Numbered from the stretch's first letter, positions 37,550-51,200 are shown. The stretch is DNA of 64,000 nucleotides from Albifimbria verrucaria (GCA_020081605.1 JAHREC010000009.1:4154001-4218000), one strand, 5' to 3'. The notes: generated from the sequence alone by a model not told the origin. Numbers and translations: made by a program.

Positions 37550-39344
37550 ATGATGAAGAAGAGAGTCGCATCGTGGTTCGGCCTGCAGCCGCCCGCGTCC
37601 GCGCCCGCGCCTGCTAACCAACCCCAAGGCGAGGCCGATCGCAAGAAGCAGAATCGACGGTCTATATCCAGTCTCTCCCAATTGTTGTCAGCTAAGCAAG
37701 AGGCCTCAGTACCGGCACCAGCCAAGCAGGAAGCCGATGCCACCAAGGCCAACCCATCGGGTCCGTCCAGAATGGCCGTGCTTGCGGATGAGATCAAGGA
37801 AAACACCCAAAAGCTAGAGGCCTATATGAGAGCCAATGGCGTGCCGGACATGGGATTCGGAGTGAATGACCCCAGTGATTTCCCCAACCTACCTGAGGAT
37901 ATTCAGAGAATTCGCCATGAGATCGCCTATGCAAGCAAGGAGTTGGAGAGTCTTGTCAGAGGGCCCAGAGAAGGCGTTCGCTACCAGACCTGGACCGTAA
38001 GTGTGTCATGCCATTGTAGGTGCTTGGCTAACAATTAGCAGTTCCTCGACACTCTCAGCCTGCAAATTATCAACAGCTACGGCATTGGTTAGCCCAAAAA
38101 GACTCATTACTGCTGCAATTAATAACTAAGTCTCGTCTAGCTAAACTGGTGCCGGTGGATGCTCCCATCACCCTCGAGGAGCTTCAGAAAAAGACATCAC
38201 TGGACCCCATCAACCTGGCTAGGGTTCTGCGTCATGCTATGACAAGCAACATATTCTGCGAGCCTGTTCATGGCACCATTGCCCATACCGCTGCGTCGCG
38301 GGTTCTTGCTGAAGACGAGGCCTTGCAAAGCTGGGTCGGTTTCAATTCCGAGGACATCTTCCGCGCGGGTGGTCATGTCCTCGAGGCTCTCCAAACATAT
38401 CCCGAGGCCACGTCTCTGACCCGCACCGGCTTCAACTTTGGCTTTGGCACCGTCGATAAGGAGCCTATGTTCGTGACCTTTGGGAAAGATCCTAAGCGGG
38501 CAAAGCGCATGGGCCAAGCCATGGTTAGTCTCACAGGCGGCGAGGGATACGAACTCAGCCATTTCGTCGACAACTACGACTTCTCCGAGATCAACGAAAA
38601 AGAAGGCACATTTGTCGACGTTGGAGGAAGCCACGGATTCGTCTGCGTTGACTTGGGTAAGAAGTGGGATAAGATGAAGTTTGTTGTACAAGATCTCCAG
38701 AAGACCGTTGATAGCGCACCAAAGCCCATCTGCGATGTCGAAAGTGTGGCAAACCGAATCCAGCTTCAAGCTCACGACTTCTTCACCGAGCAGCCCGTTA
38801 TCGGTGCAGATGGTGAGTTACACTCCCTTGTAGATCACGCGATACTCGTGTACAACGCTGACCGTCTCAGTCTACTACTTCCGTTGGATCTTCCATAACT
38901 ACTCCACCCCATATGCCGTCAGCCTCCTTAAGAACCTTATCCCAGCGCTCAAGCCAGGATCTCGCGTCGTCATTAACGACCACTGTCTACGTGAGGCCGG
39001 GTCGGAGAACCCTGGGATGAGAGATTGATGCGAGGTATGGATATGGTTATGTTGACACTGCTTAATGCCCAAGAGCGCGAGGAAGCGGAGTTCAAGGCGC
39101 TGTTCCAGGCAGCTGATGAGAGATTTGTCTTCAAGGTGAGTTTTACACCGTTTGCTTGTTTGTAACTTATCATGGACCACGGGATCTAACAAACATTACA
39201 CAGGGGGTCACGAGGACAAAGGGCTGCCGAATGAGCGTGGTCGAGGCTGTTTGGGAACCAAACACCTCGGAAGCTGAGAGCAAGCAAGAGGCCCAAACAG
39301 AGGAGAGCCAAGTCGCCGAGGACGCGGAAAAGATTGACGCTTGA
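37550..39344 (+). CDS. winged-helix class I O-methyltransferase
   Basis: A plant/fungal-type O-methyltransferase (PF00891-like) that would transfer methyl from SAM to a hydroxyl of a small molecule. Five exons: 37550-37996, 38042-38087, 38141-38812, 38871-39135 and 39204-39344; about 523 aa. Order: Ala/Pro/Lys-rich N-terminal extension (about 80 aa), helical dimerisation segment, winged helix (ITLEELQKKTSLDPINLARV), and the catalytic Rossmann domain with GTFVDVGGSHGFVCVDLG (motif I) and VVQDLQ (motif II). YYFRWIFHNYSTPYAV carries the position of the usual catalytic His, and LKPGSRVVINDHCL follows. One base is missing near 39,011 (CCC); repair restores NPWDERLMRGMDM. The resemblance is to sterigmatocystin-pathway-like enzymes. 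It points tail to tail at the PKS with a tRNA gene between them, so cluster membership is plausible but unproven. Confidence 0.9.
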
Positions 39345-40348
39345 GACGTGAAAGAGAAGTTTGTGGATTGTTTGGCATTCAGTTGTGCCGGAGTTCTAGT
39401 CCGACACAGTGTTGATTCCAAGGTGCAAATGAGCCATTTCCCAAGTACCTGATTGCATCCAACCCGTGTAAAGTAGAACCAGAATTGTATGAGTAATGCT
39501 GTTTCAAATGATGAATCATGCAAGCAGTTTTTGTGATCGTGTCATGTTCATGACAAAAACTAGGGATACAGGTCGTGACAGCAGAGTTGTATCCTCAAGC
39601 AGTTGACCGAATATGGGAATCCCAGCCAGACTTCCATTGAGGCCTTATCTTTGGAAGTTCATCGGCATAGAAGGAACTCTTAGGGTCAGTAAAAGACTAT
39701 TATTCTCGACTATGAGCTGTCACACTCACATCAAATGAATCGAGCTCCTGCTCTGGCGTTCCCTACCAGCTTCCGATGTGATAAATCACGCTAGTTTGTC
39801 AACATCTCCTAGAACCATCCAGTAATGAGGGAATGGTCAAATGATATTTAACCGGCCCTACTTGATGATCGTGCTATTGACAATCTGAGGGCCAGTAACC
39901 TTTGGCTTCGTATTTTTATGTTAGCCTAACACGCCACTGGTGTAAGACCAGCAGTTGCATTTGCTAACGGTTTCACTTCTTCCAAAATGCTGAGACAAGA
40001 GATACTCTGTCAGAGAACCGGGATCTGGACAACGGGATGAAAACTTGTCTCGGTCTTATCATCGGTCGAAAAGGGATCATTTTCGTCAGGCTTTTCTAGT
40101 AGGTTGCCTGAATTACATGTCATATATCTGCTCATCCATATGTGGCCACCAAGTAAATGATTAAGAGATGATAAAATCATGATGAAATACATGCAAGGTG
40201 AATAATTCTGACGACAACCTGTAGTTTGGATCATTATATTCTACAGCATCCTGGGTTACCTCCACGCCATAGCTCCGTCAGGATTCAGCATTGCCCCTGA
40301 TAGTAGCCATTTCGGACCCCAAATGACAAGGATCCTCAAGAGCCATCA
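39345..40348. other. intergenic between O-methyltransferase and tRNA-Gly
   Basis: AT-rich, without a supported coding frame. Holds the 3' flank of the O-methyltransferase. Confidence 0.5.
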
Positions 40349-40430
40349 GCGTGAATGGTTTAGTGGTAAAATTCTCCGTTGCCATCCGCGCAGCGTCGGG
40401 GAGCCCTGGGTTCGATTCCCAGTTCACGCA
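40349..40430 (+). tRNA. tRNA-Gly(GCC) with an 11-nt intron
   Basis: The acceptor stem GCGTGAA pairs perfectly with TTCACGC, followed by discriminator A. The D arm is GTTTAGTGGTAA, and the T arm CTGGG-TTCGATT-CCCAG is perfect. The anticodon stem CTCCG pairs with CGGGG (one G-U) around loop TTGCCA plus a final T, with anticodon GCC. Between nucleotides 37 and 38 lies an 11-nt insert (TCCGCGCAGCG), the canonical position of eukaryotic tRNA introns, so the mature molecule is 71 nt before CCA addition. It sits 290 bp from the PKS stop codon. Confidence 0.95.
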
Positions 40431-40719
40431 TTTCTTTTGCATCTTTCGTGCCCATATCTTTCCATCTTTTTTGCGAAATGTCCATGATGCTGAGATTCGA
40501 TATAATTTCAAGTAAGACTCATTTATGGAGCAGCGCATCGCTATTAGAAAGTCAATTCAGCCCAGATAGTGGGCAACACAGTTTCCTCCACATACTTCCA
40601 AACCTTGGGAATTGCCTGAGAGCTTCCATACCCAGTCCACATAACTACTACCTAATTACGGATGTATGCTACAACCGAATATCCTGCCCTTGCGACCAAA
40701 CTGAGTTACCTTCAAACCT

Positions 40720-43700
40720 CTATTCATTCTGCCTCCCATAACCACCCTTTTCTGCTATTATGCCTGCCAACTCGGTGACCGTATTGTCACCCAAAATCTC
40801 GAAAACCGAAACTTGCACACTGCAGTTGCTCAAGATCCAGCTCCGAACTCCTACAGCCACCAATGAATCCACTCCATAAGCTGTGGGTGGCTTATTAACA
40901 TCAATTTCCTCTGGGAGCATTGTCATGGACTTGGCAAGCAATTTCACAAGGCCCGCCATGATAATGTCTGTAGCTGCAGATACATCAGTGCAGCATCCTA
41001 ATCGGGAGCCAATGTCTTGGTTTCGTGTAGATGAAGAGCTACTTGAGCTCAGATCAGGTGGCGGCATGTCGACCAGATTTAGGTATGAGTACATCGCTGT
41101 GTTGAACCAATATGGATCAGCTGGTTTGTTTTGGTGAAATATGCCGCCAGTGCCAACCCCAAGATGACTTGAGCCGGCATGGGGACATCTGGCTGAATTT
41201 CCATGGTGATGGCATGCGTTATAACCCGAAGAAAGTCTTCATGGCGTATCCCATAGAATCCACTGGCACGGAGCATGTCCAAAGTTGCATCATCTTCCGC
41301 TAGCATACCGGCTCCAAGAATAGGACCAAGGTCAACTGAAATTGCATGTTTACCTTGTAAGCGAAGGCTTCTTGCTAGAGCATCCTGGAAGCAATTGCCG
41401 GCTGAATAGTTCGCTTGGCCACGATTGCCGATTACTCCGGCAGAGGAGGAGAGAAATATGAAGAAAGGGTCTTGCGCTACAGCAGAGATGCTCTGTGCAA
41501 GGTTCCAGGACCCCATCGCTTTGGGATGAAATGCCGTGGACCAGTCTGTCCAAGTCATGTTATCAAAGACCGCGTCTTTGATGATAGCGGCACACTGAAA
41601 CACACCTCGGATACGCGGCATATCAGCAGATATCGTGTTTACGATATGCTTCAGCGCACATGTCTCACATAAATCCCCAGTATACACGCGGATATCAATC
41701 CCTTGGCTAATCACTTGAGAAATCCAGGCTTGTGAATCAGCAGATGCTGCTCCAGACCGGGATATCATTGCGAGATGCCGGGCTCCGTTGCTGATTAGGA
41801 GATCAGAAATGCTTCTGCCCAGACCACCCAGCCCACCAGCTAACACGTAGGTTCCTTCTGAGTCCAATGTGTCGGCCAAGCGTTTCGTCACGTTGTCTTT
41901 GAGTAAAAGTAAACGGTCGCTCATAGGAGCTGCAACTGATGCCATGGCGTACCCTAGATTGGGACTCGCCTGCGTGTGTTCAATGGCGGCTTCGAGGCTT
42001 TCTAATGGAAACCATTTTTTTACTTTAGCAGAAGTCATGAATTCTAGATCGTGACCTGAGACAAATTTAGCAGTACGGTCGAAAAGCTCAGAAATGAACT
42101 CCGCATCCTCAACCATCAGCCGCCTTAGACTGAGGGCAACGAATGTCGCAGAACGAAGCGGCGCCTTGAAAGCCACTGCGTTTATAGAATCGTCTGCCAG
42201 GTGTATGATACTTCCACCTGATAGAAGTTAGTAACGAAAGTGCTGACTGAGCATGTTTACTTACAACTCCGAATGCACCGGAAATCAGCTTCAATGTTGT
42301 TCTGTGACGGGTTGTATACAACATCTACTCCTTTCTCGCTCGTCAAGGATCGAATAAGATCAACCAAATGCTCGGAGTTGGCCATCAATATGTGGTCTTT
42401 GGGAAGCCCTCGGGAAATAAGCAGTTCTTGTTGCTCCTTAAAATCAGCCCCATGGACCGTAGCAAAAGCTCCGCTCCTGTAATAAGCCCTATATCTATTG
42501 CAGCAAGGCCAGCAGCACTCGCACCTGAGTGTATCAAAACTCTTCTGCCAGGAGCGGCCCGCCCTATATGAATAAGACCATAATAGGCACAGGTGTGAAG
42601 ACTTGGAATGAATCCAGTCTGGTATCTTTTCACCCAACGCGAATCAAAATGGCACGAGTCCTTGAGTGCCCCATTGGATGTCAAGACACAAACGCAGTCT
42701 CCTGTTGAAAGTTGAGTGACTTGACTTCCCACTCGACCGACACGTCCGAGGAGATCCATGCCAAGATTGGTATGCGTTGAATGACCCATAACAATATCCC
42801 AATCAGCTTTCATTAAAGGAGCACCCTCGAAAAGAATCTCTACTTCATTGGGACTCAGTCCTTCGCGTGGAACTTTGACAAAATAAAGGTTGTTTCCACG
42901 TAGGCCAGACTCAGAGACATGTAAGCATAGACCGATATCAGGACTTTTCGATAAACGAAAGTCATTAAGAGATCTATGAACGACCTCGGGATCTCCATTG
43001 TCTTCTATTAAAAGGTTGAGAGTGCTGATAGGACGGAGGCGAGGGATGAATATTCCGTCTTCTTGAATCGCAAACTCCACATCATGAGGTTCCAAGACGA
43101 TGGTTGAACCTACTGTGTAATGGAGAATAGAAATAATTTTCTCAGCCACAGGTGCTTCTTCCACATAGCTACCCATACCAAGATCAATAGTAACAAACCT
43201 CTTGAGAGGATCTTCAGACATGAGTGTCCGGGCCAACGCAACAATCGGTGCGGATTTGGGATTTAAGGGGACCATATTAGCACCCCTGGTGAGCCATATG
43301 ATCGCTTTCGTTGAATTGTGTAGACTCTTAAACATTTCAAAACTGGTTTCGTCCCAGCTATAGATTGATCCCAAAGTCTCACTGTAAGCATCAAGCAAAG
43401 AGATCACAATGTCCCCTCGATAACAGAGGTATTGCGTAGTATGTCTTCTGTGCGAAGTTCGATTATGTCATTGTACCGGCCCTCATCATTGAGTGACCCG
43501 TGCAGAAAGGACTTAAAGGCAGCTGTTTCTGCCATATGGTCATATGGGGCGAGCAGAATGATCCTGTGTACCGCATCAAATACCTGAGGAAGAATCCGAG
43601 AACCATAATGAATGCTGTACTTTTGGATGACGCGGGACGAAGTATCACAGTGTTCAACTACACTGCAGGCATGATGGATGTCCCCGTTTGTGGCCGGAAT

Positions 43701-46700
43701 AATGGCAGAACTTGCTACGTATGAGCTCGCATGGCTGGCCAAGGACAGTTCTCTCAGAAGTATGCCACCTTTTGTAGGAGCCGTTTGAGGTCATCGTCAG
43801 TAGGTTTCGCGTCTGATGAGGCAACGATAAGATGATATCCTGGAAGCCCATCAAGTGCACCAAGGGTTCTGACCTCAACAAATGCTTGTAGTGGACTACC
43901 TTGAATTGCCGATAGAAGATCACTAGAGCTCTCATCTGACCCCGGAACAAAGGTAAATCTTAGCAATGATGGGGTTGCTTTGGAGTTCGGTGCAATTGTC
44001 TTCAGAATGACGTTTGATAAGGAGCAGCTACCACCCACTTGTAATATGGTAAGGCCAGGATACTTGTGTGCATAGCATTCGACAAGCTGAACAATTGTTT
44101 TCGGTTTCAAGGATAGGATATCCTCTTTCCAGATGATCTCACTGCACAGATTATGATAATTAGGTAAGAAACTCCCAGTTGAGTCAGGAACACCGGCAAA
44201 GTGTAACCCGCTGGCGTGGATATACGCCGGCGTAGGGGATTCTTGCATCATGAACAGCGTGCCTTCAGCTCCTTGGAAGCCATGTCCCGAGGCCATAGTA
44301 TATCCACGAAAAGGAGGAGAATAGCGAGAGGTCCCAGAGCCAATGGAAGTTGAGATGAATATATTCTTGATAGACACAGGAACCATTGGAACCGCTTTGA
44401 TAGCAAAGAGTGTTTGAAACATGCTGTCGAGCGTGGCAGGATGAATGAGATGAGGATACTCAAATTTGCCAGGCATGCAAGAACACGTGTCAGGAATTCG
44501 TACCTCGCTTACACACGAGTTCTCATCCTTCCTGACATTGACGATATTCTGGAAAAGAGGACCATAGTTGATACCGACGACATCGAGTAGCTCATACAGC
44601 TGGCGGGGAATGAGCTTCTCTTTGCAGTGCTTATCTAATTCACTGAACTGGTTCACACAAGAACGAAAGTTCACATCTTCTCCAGTGCCTGACCGGAACC
44701 GTAGTGTACCTGTAGCATGACGCTCCCACGGTTTATCGAGGGGCTTAGAAAGAATCGCGAAGTCTCGTGATACATGTAAATCCTCTGCATTGTGTGACAT
44801 GACATTAACGTGCAATGTCACCTCGAGGCCATGTGCTGTATCTGGAATGATCATAGCTTTATCGATCTTCATATCTAGAATCTCGAATCCAATGATGTTA
44901 CCCGCATTCGAAACGATTTGCTTGGAGGCTTCAAGTACCATAGATACCATACCAGCAGCTGGGTATATGGTTGTTTTCTGAATCTGGTGTTGCTGTAACC
45001 AAGGATTCTCGGACAGGCGGATGAAACCACGCCATCGACGGTTGAAAGGAGTAGAATCGGCTGTAGGAGCCCCGATGAGATCTTGGCGTGGGTACTCTCG
45101 AAATCGAATAGCTTTGTCTAAGTGGCTTTCATGCCAGTATGACTTATCATGATTCCAAGGATAGGGTGGCAAGTCGGTTAAGCATTCCGGCACTTCCCTT
45201 TGGAAACTTGAGATATTACTGCCCCTATATCTATGGCACATCCACGACACCATAAATCGCCCATGACTTGAAGGATGCTTGTTGTATCCCGGGTCTTGAT
45301 ATCCAACAAGGAACAATAAACTGTTCCGTCCGGACACAGTTTTGCGGTGGTGTCCATGGTAGGCGCTCGCAGAGTAGAACGAGGGCTTATTTCCAATAAA
45401 ATATTTGGTCTTTCGTCCGAACTTAGATTCAACATCCCTTCCATAGCAGCCAAGTATTGTACAGGTGATACCAAGTTTCTGGCCCAGTAATTGGCGTCAA
45501 GTTCAGTTCCTGAAACCTCTCCACCAGTAACTGTTGAGAACATTCTAATTCCCGAGCTGAAATTTCGTGGTGATATGTGACGAATGAGGGCTTTATAGTC
45601 TGGCTCAATTAACTTCATGTGTGACGAGTGATATGCAACGGTGACGCCGAGGACACGATGGAATATGTTCCTTTCTTTTAAATCATTCGCAATGTACTGA
45701 ATAGATTCGTGTCGTCCAGATAAAGTGGTCAAATGAGAACTGTTGATGCAGGCAACTTGTACTTTTCGAGAAATAGACCCCAAATACAGTTCTGCTTCTG
45801 TTTGAGATAGACCTACGGCAATCATACCTCCCTTCAATGTTGGAGCAAGAATGGGAATAGTTGCAGCGGCAAGGCCGCGGTAATATGCCAGATCCCAAGC
45901 ATCCTCTCGAGTCAGTGCACCGGCAGCAAAAGCCGCAGCAATTTCCCCAGATGAGTGCCCAATAACATGTTTTGGGCGGATACCAAAGCTGGCCAGAAGC
46001 TCGACGAGTGCCAGCTGTACAGTTGTGATAGCGGGTTGAGAAAGAATAGGTTCGGATAAGTTGGAGGTCTCCTTGTTTCGTAAAAGTTCCTCAAGGAGGT
46101 CGAAGGAGGCACCCAATCTGGTTTTGATATAGTAACTTGCATCCCAAAGACTCAGCCTATATTTCTCGAACCGCATTAGATCCTTTCCCATTTGTGCCCA
46201 TTGAGTTCCCTGGCCGCCAAACAAGAGACATATACCGAGGTGTTGTTCTGATGAAGCCCGTTGGATCAAGTTCTGACCAAAAGCTCCCATGCATGAAAGA
46301 AGTTCGGACATGGTCTCAGCAACTATAAACGCCCTCCATTCAAATTGAGAGCGGCGGTATCCGAGAGTATAGGAATATTTGTGTAGATACTCAGCGGCAG
46401 ATACTGTTTTGTTCGACTGCAAATGCTGGAGATGAGATGCAAGTATGCGGCCAACACCAGGCTTGTCATGGGAGGAGTAGCAGAAAAGTCGTGGTGTTGA
46501 TTGTTCCCGAGGTCTAACTTTCATCAATGCTTGATGAGATTTAACCGATGAAGTAGCAGCAACCTTTGGTTTTGGACGACGTTCAGCCGTGAACTTGTGA
46601 GAAGCGTTTGGGGCCTCGTCAACAATAACGTGAGCATTTGTGCCACCAAAGCCAAAACAGTTGACACTGATTCTGCGAATTCCTTCAAGAGGCCAGTCAA

Positions 46701-48253
46701 GCAATCTTTGAGGAACCTAAGAACATGTTAGTGCTTGAATATCATAGAACAAGATAACTAGTTACCTTGACCTTCCAGTCTTGAAAGTTAATGTCAGGAT
46801 TACCCTTCTCAAAGTTGATGTTTCGCGGTATTTTACCATTTTCAAGTATGAGAATGCTCTTAATCAGACCAGCCACCCCGGCAGCTCCTTCTAGATGGCC
46901 AGTATTGGGTTTGATTGATCCAACGATGACGGGATTGCTTGCTTGACGTCCAGAAGCTATAGTTTCAGAAATTGCTTTAAGCTCTCGCCAGTCGCCCGCT
47001 TGTGTTCCAGTCCCATGACACTCAACGTAGCCTGTTTGATCTAGAGGAAGGCCGGCATTACGGTAAACTGCGAGGATGTTTGCTATTTGAGCCTCTTTGC
47101 TCGGAAGCGTGATTCCTAGTAGCCAAGATTAAACAAGGGACTAAGGAGTATCCATGCAGAATAGGCTTACCTGTTGTTCGCCCGTCCTGATTGACACGAC
47201 TGCCACGGATAACTGCACGTATGGGGTCGCCATCGCGCAGGGCATCAGCAAGACGCTTCATGACTACTATGCCAACACCCTCACCTCTGCCGTAACCGTT
47301 TGCTCGAGAATCAAAGGTGTAACACTTGCCATCTGGACTAAGGAAGTTCAGCGCCGTCATGGGCATTATCGTACTTGGTGTGAGTATCAAGCCAACACCA
47401 CCGGCCAGTGCCTTGTTATGATTCAGTCTCGGCACAATTTCCGAAGGAGCAACTAGGACTCACCATCGATGCGTCGCTAGTTTGTAGGCTTTGTACAGCC
47501 AAGTGGACAGCTACAAGACTGCCGCTACAGCCAGTGTCGATAGTCATGCTTGGACCATGGAAATTAAAGGCATATGATATTCGATTTGCCATGATGGCCA
47601 TACCATTCCCTGTTGCGGCATATTTTGGCTGCCAGTCAGGATCGCGAAGACAGATTTGCTCATAATCTAGGAGAAAGTCAATAGACTCCGTCTATGTCGA
47701 GGTTTAGTTGCTTACCTTTGACAAACGAGCCCATATATACTGATGTGTCACTCCCTTCGATGCTTTCTTTTTGAGACCAGCTACTCATGTTAGTTGGAAA
47801 TCTTGGATAGAAATTCAGTTTGCGCACCGTTTTCAATTGCCTCGTACGAAACCTCCAAGAGCATTCGTTGCTGAGGATCGATGGCTTTCGCCTCGTCGGC
47901 GGTGACAGCGAAGAACTGTAGATGTCAGGAGAATGGCATGGAGGGACAGGTGATTTTAGTATACTTACGGATGCATCGAAAACAGAAACATCTCCTTGCA
48001 AGAAATGTGCTCCACGAAATGAAATCTGGCCAATGTTAGGATACGCCAAGTGGAACAGATAAGTACGCACACTGCCTTGACGATCACCACTGGGATGGTA
48101 ATAACCACCAAGATTCAGGCGATCTGTAGGAAACTCGGACCACTGAGATTCGCCCTCGGTAAGAATTCTCCATAGCTCCTTGGCTGAGGTCGCACCACCA
48201 GGAAAGCGCACACCGATGCCGATGATAGCAATATCGTCCCCATGATGCTTCAT
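40720..48253 (-). CDS. highly reducing iterative type I polyketide synthase
   Basis: Builds a reduced polyketide chain in the cytosol from acyl- and malonyl-CoA; about 2,370 aa. Nine exons: 48253-48071, 48025-47969, 47915-47828, 47780-47716, 47666-47464, 47411-47171, 47115-46766, 46716-42265 and 42217-40720. Domains in order: KS (nucleophile Cys in [27 protein letters not shown]), AT (GHSSGE), DH (His in WLQQHQIQ, Asp in HPATLD), a degenerate C-methyltransferase ([11 protein letters not shown] where active enzymes have a glycine-rich SAM loop), a pseudo-KR, ER ([18 protein letters not shown], atypical nucleotide loop), KR ([10 protein letters not shown], then Ser and Tyr in [19 protein letters not shown]) and ACP (attachment Ser in AYGVDSL). 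There is no thioesterase, reductase or condensation domain. Single-base breaks near 47,770, 45,210, 43,770, 43,414, 42,470 and 41,120 interrupt the frame. The product is unknown. Confidence 0.94.
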
Positions 48254-51200
48254 TCAGTGATACGCGCGCGTGTAAGCATTAACAGGTGGACGTATTTAGC
48301 GAAATGGGCAAGAAAGCAAATGAAGGATATTATATGTCCGGGATACTAGGCTGTGGTGGTATAAGAGACGGAGTCGCCGGTGACTGGTGGTGCTTGTGAA
48401 TCATGGATGATCAGGCTGGCATATCATGCAGCAGCTGTCGGCCACTGGCAGCCGCTCGAAGCCCTGGCATGAAGCAGCTGTAAACATACCGTGAATGAAG
48501 TCAGCATACGGCGTCCAAAGGTTCTATTCGCTACAGAAGAGATGAACGCCGAAGTGGTTTTCAGCTCTCTTCACCCGTGTCCTTCCTCAATCGGCCCGCG
48601 AAGGCAATCACCGAGGGAGGCCAGCAAGGCAAGCCTTTTGAGTAAGGCCACTGTCAGTGCAAGCACGCCGTATCCATAGACGCCTCTCGAGGAGGATCAG
48701 ACAACCAGAGAAGGTGCGGGCATACAAGGCTATGAGGCGGCCGCTCAACACTTGGGATATCCGCAACCTAAGTATGAGAAGCAGTCAATGATGCAACCAA
48801 TGCAAAACGGTGAGGAGATGTAGAGAGTTCCAGATGAGGCTCAACTGGGACATTTGATCTTTGAGGCTCCTATCGGGACATATAAGAAGACGTCTTGAAA
48901 CCACTTGATCCAGACCTCACTCATGCAAATCTCCTTCTTAAGACACCTGTACAAACACATAGCGGCGATTTCTGTTTCTCCACGATGGAATTTTTCTGTA
49001 TCTTTGGAAATTCACGACTCAGAACGCACTCCCGGAACATCGATTCCACACGATCCAGGCGTTCCTAGGTAATACGCGAGGTAGGTATCCACCAATTGAT
49101 TGTCTGCTCGTTGCAGACTGGGAAAGGACACCGAATACCTGCTTGGAAAGGCCGTAAACCCAACCGGACTCTTCTGCTGGTGCCTTTGCATTGTGTCGGC
49201 TGAAGAGATAGTCGTGATCAAGGGTCACAGAGCTACTGCAGTGTTCGTTTCGACCAGGTTCTTGGGATAGAACATGAGGGCATGTGATTCGGGGACACGC
49301 TTCGTTTTGTAGGGGTAGAGGCATCTGTTTCGAACATGTCGTCTTGCTGATCATGACTAATTGGAAAATGTCTTTGGATCTTTGATTGAGGTGGGACATC
49401 CAGGGTTGGATGGTATAGGACAGTGGCGATGGTCTAGATTTGAGATCATGACTAGAGTTGAGATTATTTGAACACGCTGTGAGCATATAGTGATGTAGAT
49501 GTAGCGGTTTTATCAAACCCAGCAAGTTCCATTCTTTGGATGCTACAAAGAGTACAATCGAGAACCTGCATCGCCGAAGACTTGGGGTAAGCCAGGCTCA
49601 GATTCAAACGGTTCAAGCCTGCCACAAGTGACAACGAAGGAGCCTCACCATGATTCTTCCTCCATATCAGCAACACTTGTAGGCTTTCTATGCTCTTCAT
49701 ATGCAACAATTTCGTGTTCTCGGTACATAGGCCTCGCCCATCGCGCCAAGGATGTGGTCATACGTCCGATTTTGCCAGTAGTGTACCTGGAGATCAGATC
49801 GAGAAAACAATAACATACTCACCATGTTTAACACGGTGTGCTTTTCGAGAAGCATGCTATGACTCGCATATCGCGTCGATCCACGGGAGTCGATCAAGGA
49901 AGCTGGGGTACTAAGCAAGGATCTAAGAATGATATGTATGACAAGTCGTCAGGCGTCCAAACGTGTAACACGAAGTTGGGCTCGGCGAAATTTGCCAACA
50001 GACTCTCCGGTTGACATTATAAGCAGAGAAAAAGAGTGCATTGTAGGAATAGAGTGTGACAAGAAGTTTGAGACTATCCGATACAAATATTTAGGCTGGC
50101 GAAGCACCGTGATCGCTTCGTACTTACCTCTCTATAAGCATATCAGAACCACCTCACCCCTGAACATTCTTTCTACTCTTTGATCTTTGTAGTCGCAGGA
50201 TCATATGATTTCGTTTTAAATATCTCCATTATGTATCAATTACTGAGTATTATAAGAAAGTGCTAGGACATATCAAGATTGACTGGAAGTATATGTTGAC
50301 TTCGAAGTAGAGTAACCCATTTGCTATCAAACCGTAAGGGCAGGATATTTACGCAGAGATAGTACTGTGTCCACACCAGTAGATCACTTGATGTGATGTG
50401 TGTTTTTTGTATAATGACTCGGAGTGGTTGGTGCCCTAGGGGTCTTCGGTCTCTGATAGTATCTGCAAGGCATTATGTCGCCAGACAGCTTGCGGATTAG
50501 AGCCATTATCATCAAGCACCAACCCTCCCCATGGCCAGAGCAAGGGTCAAATGAGGCCTCTATACTAAGCTGGGCCACTATAACTGCCCTGTCCTAGATT
50601 TTAGAACATGATGGCTTTACTACAAGTCACCGCGTAAAAGTAAGTTGTAGCCTTTAGTTGGAACTCTTATCAAGGCATAACGGGTCTTGTCGCGAGAACT
50701 GGCGTAGAAACACAAACCGTACGAAGACCTGGATTGAGACGCAACATATGAGCTCTGAGGCATAGTCCTCTGGGTCTCCCAAAGGCTTCTACATCTACTA
50801 AGTCAGGACTAGAGAGACTTGCTTCACGACATGGTCGGGTTACCACATGATCTGCGCCACCTTCATGTGATGATGGTAACACGGCGATCACATTTAACTC
50901 TGCTTCTTGCATGGCATGCACAGCATGAACACGTCATGACTAGTATCTTCACCAGCGAAATGAAAGTGCATAATACCATCTCTCGTATGACTTGGATCCA
51001 TAGCAGAAGTGGATCTCCTAACTAGGAATCTATTCAAGTTGGAAGTTGCGGTAGTCCTTGCATAATCATGTCTCCCTCCACCCTTATACGACCGAACTGG
51101 CTGAAGAGCCCCATAGCACTGCTCACAGAAACAAGCTTTGTATACGGCATTTCTGGTCCGAGACTTCAGGTCGGACAGAAGCAGCCGTGAGCCGTATCTA

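Noticed and set aside
49000..49920. Possible transcription factor or enzyme gene on the - strand between PKS and MFS
   Set aside because: Only short pieces in different frames, no zinc-cluster cysteines and no domain I can name; kept as a finding to check, not as a gene.
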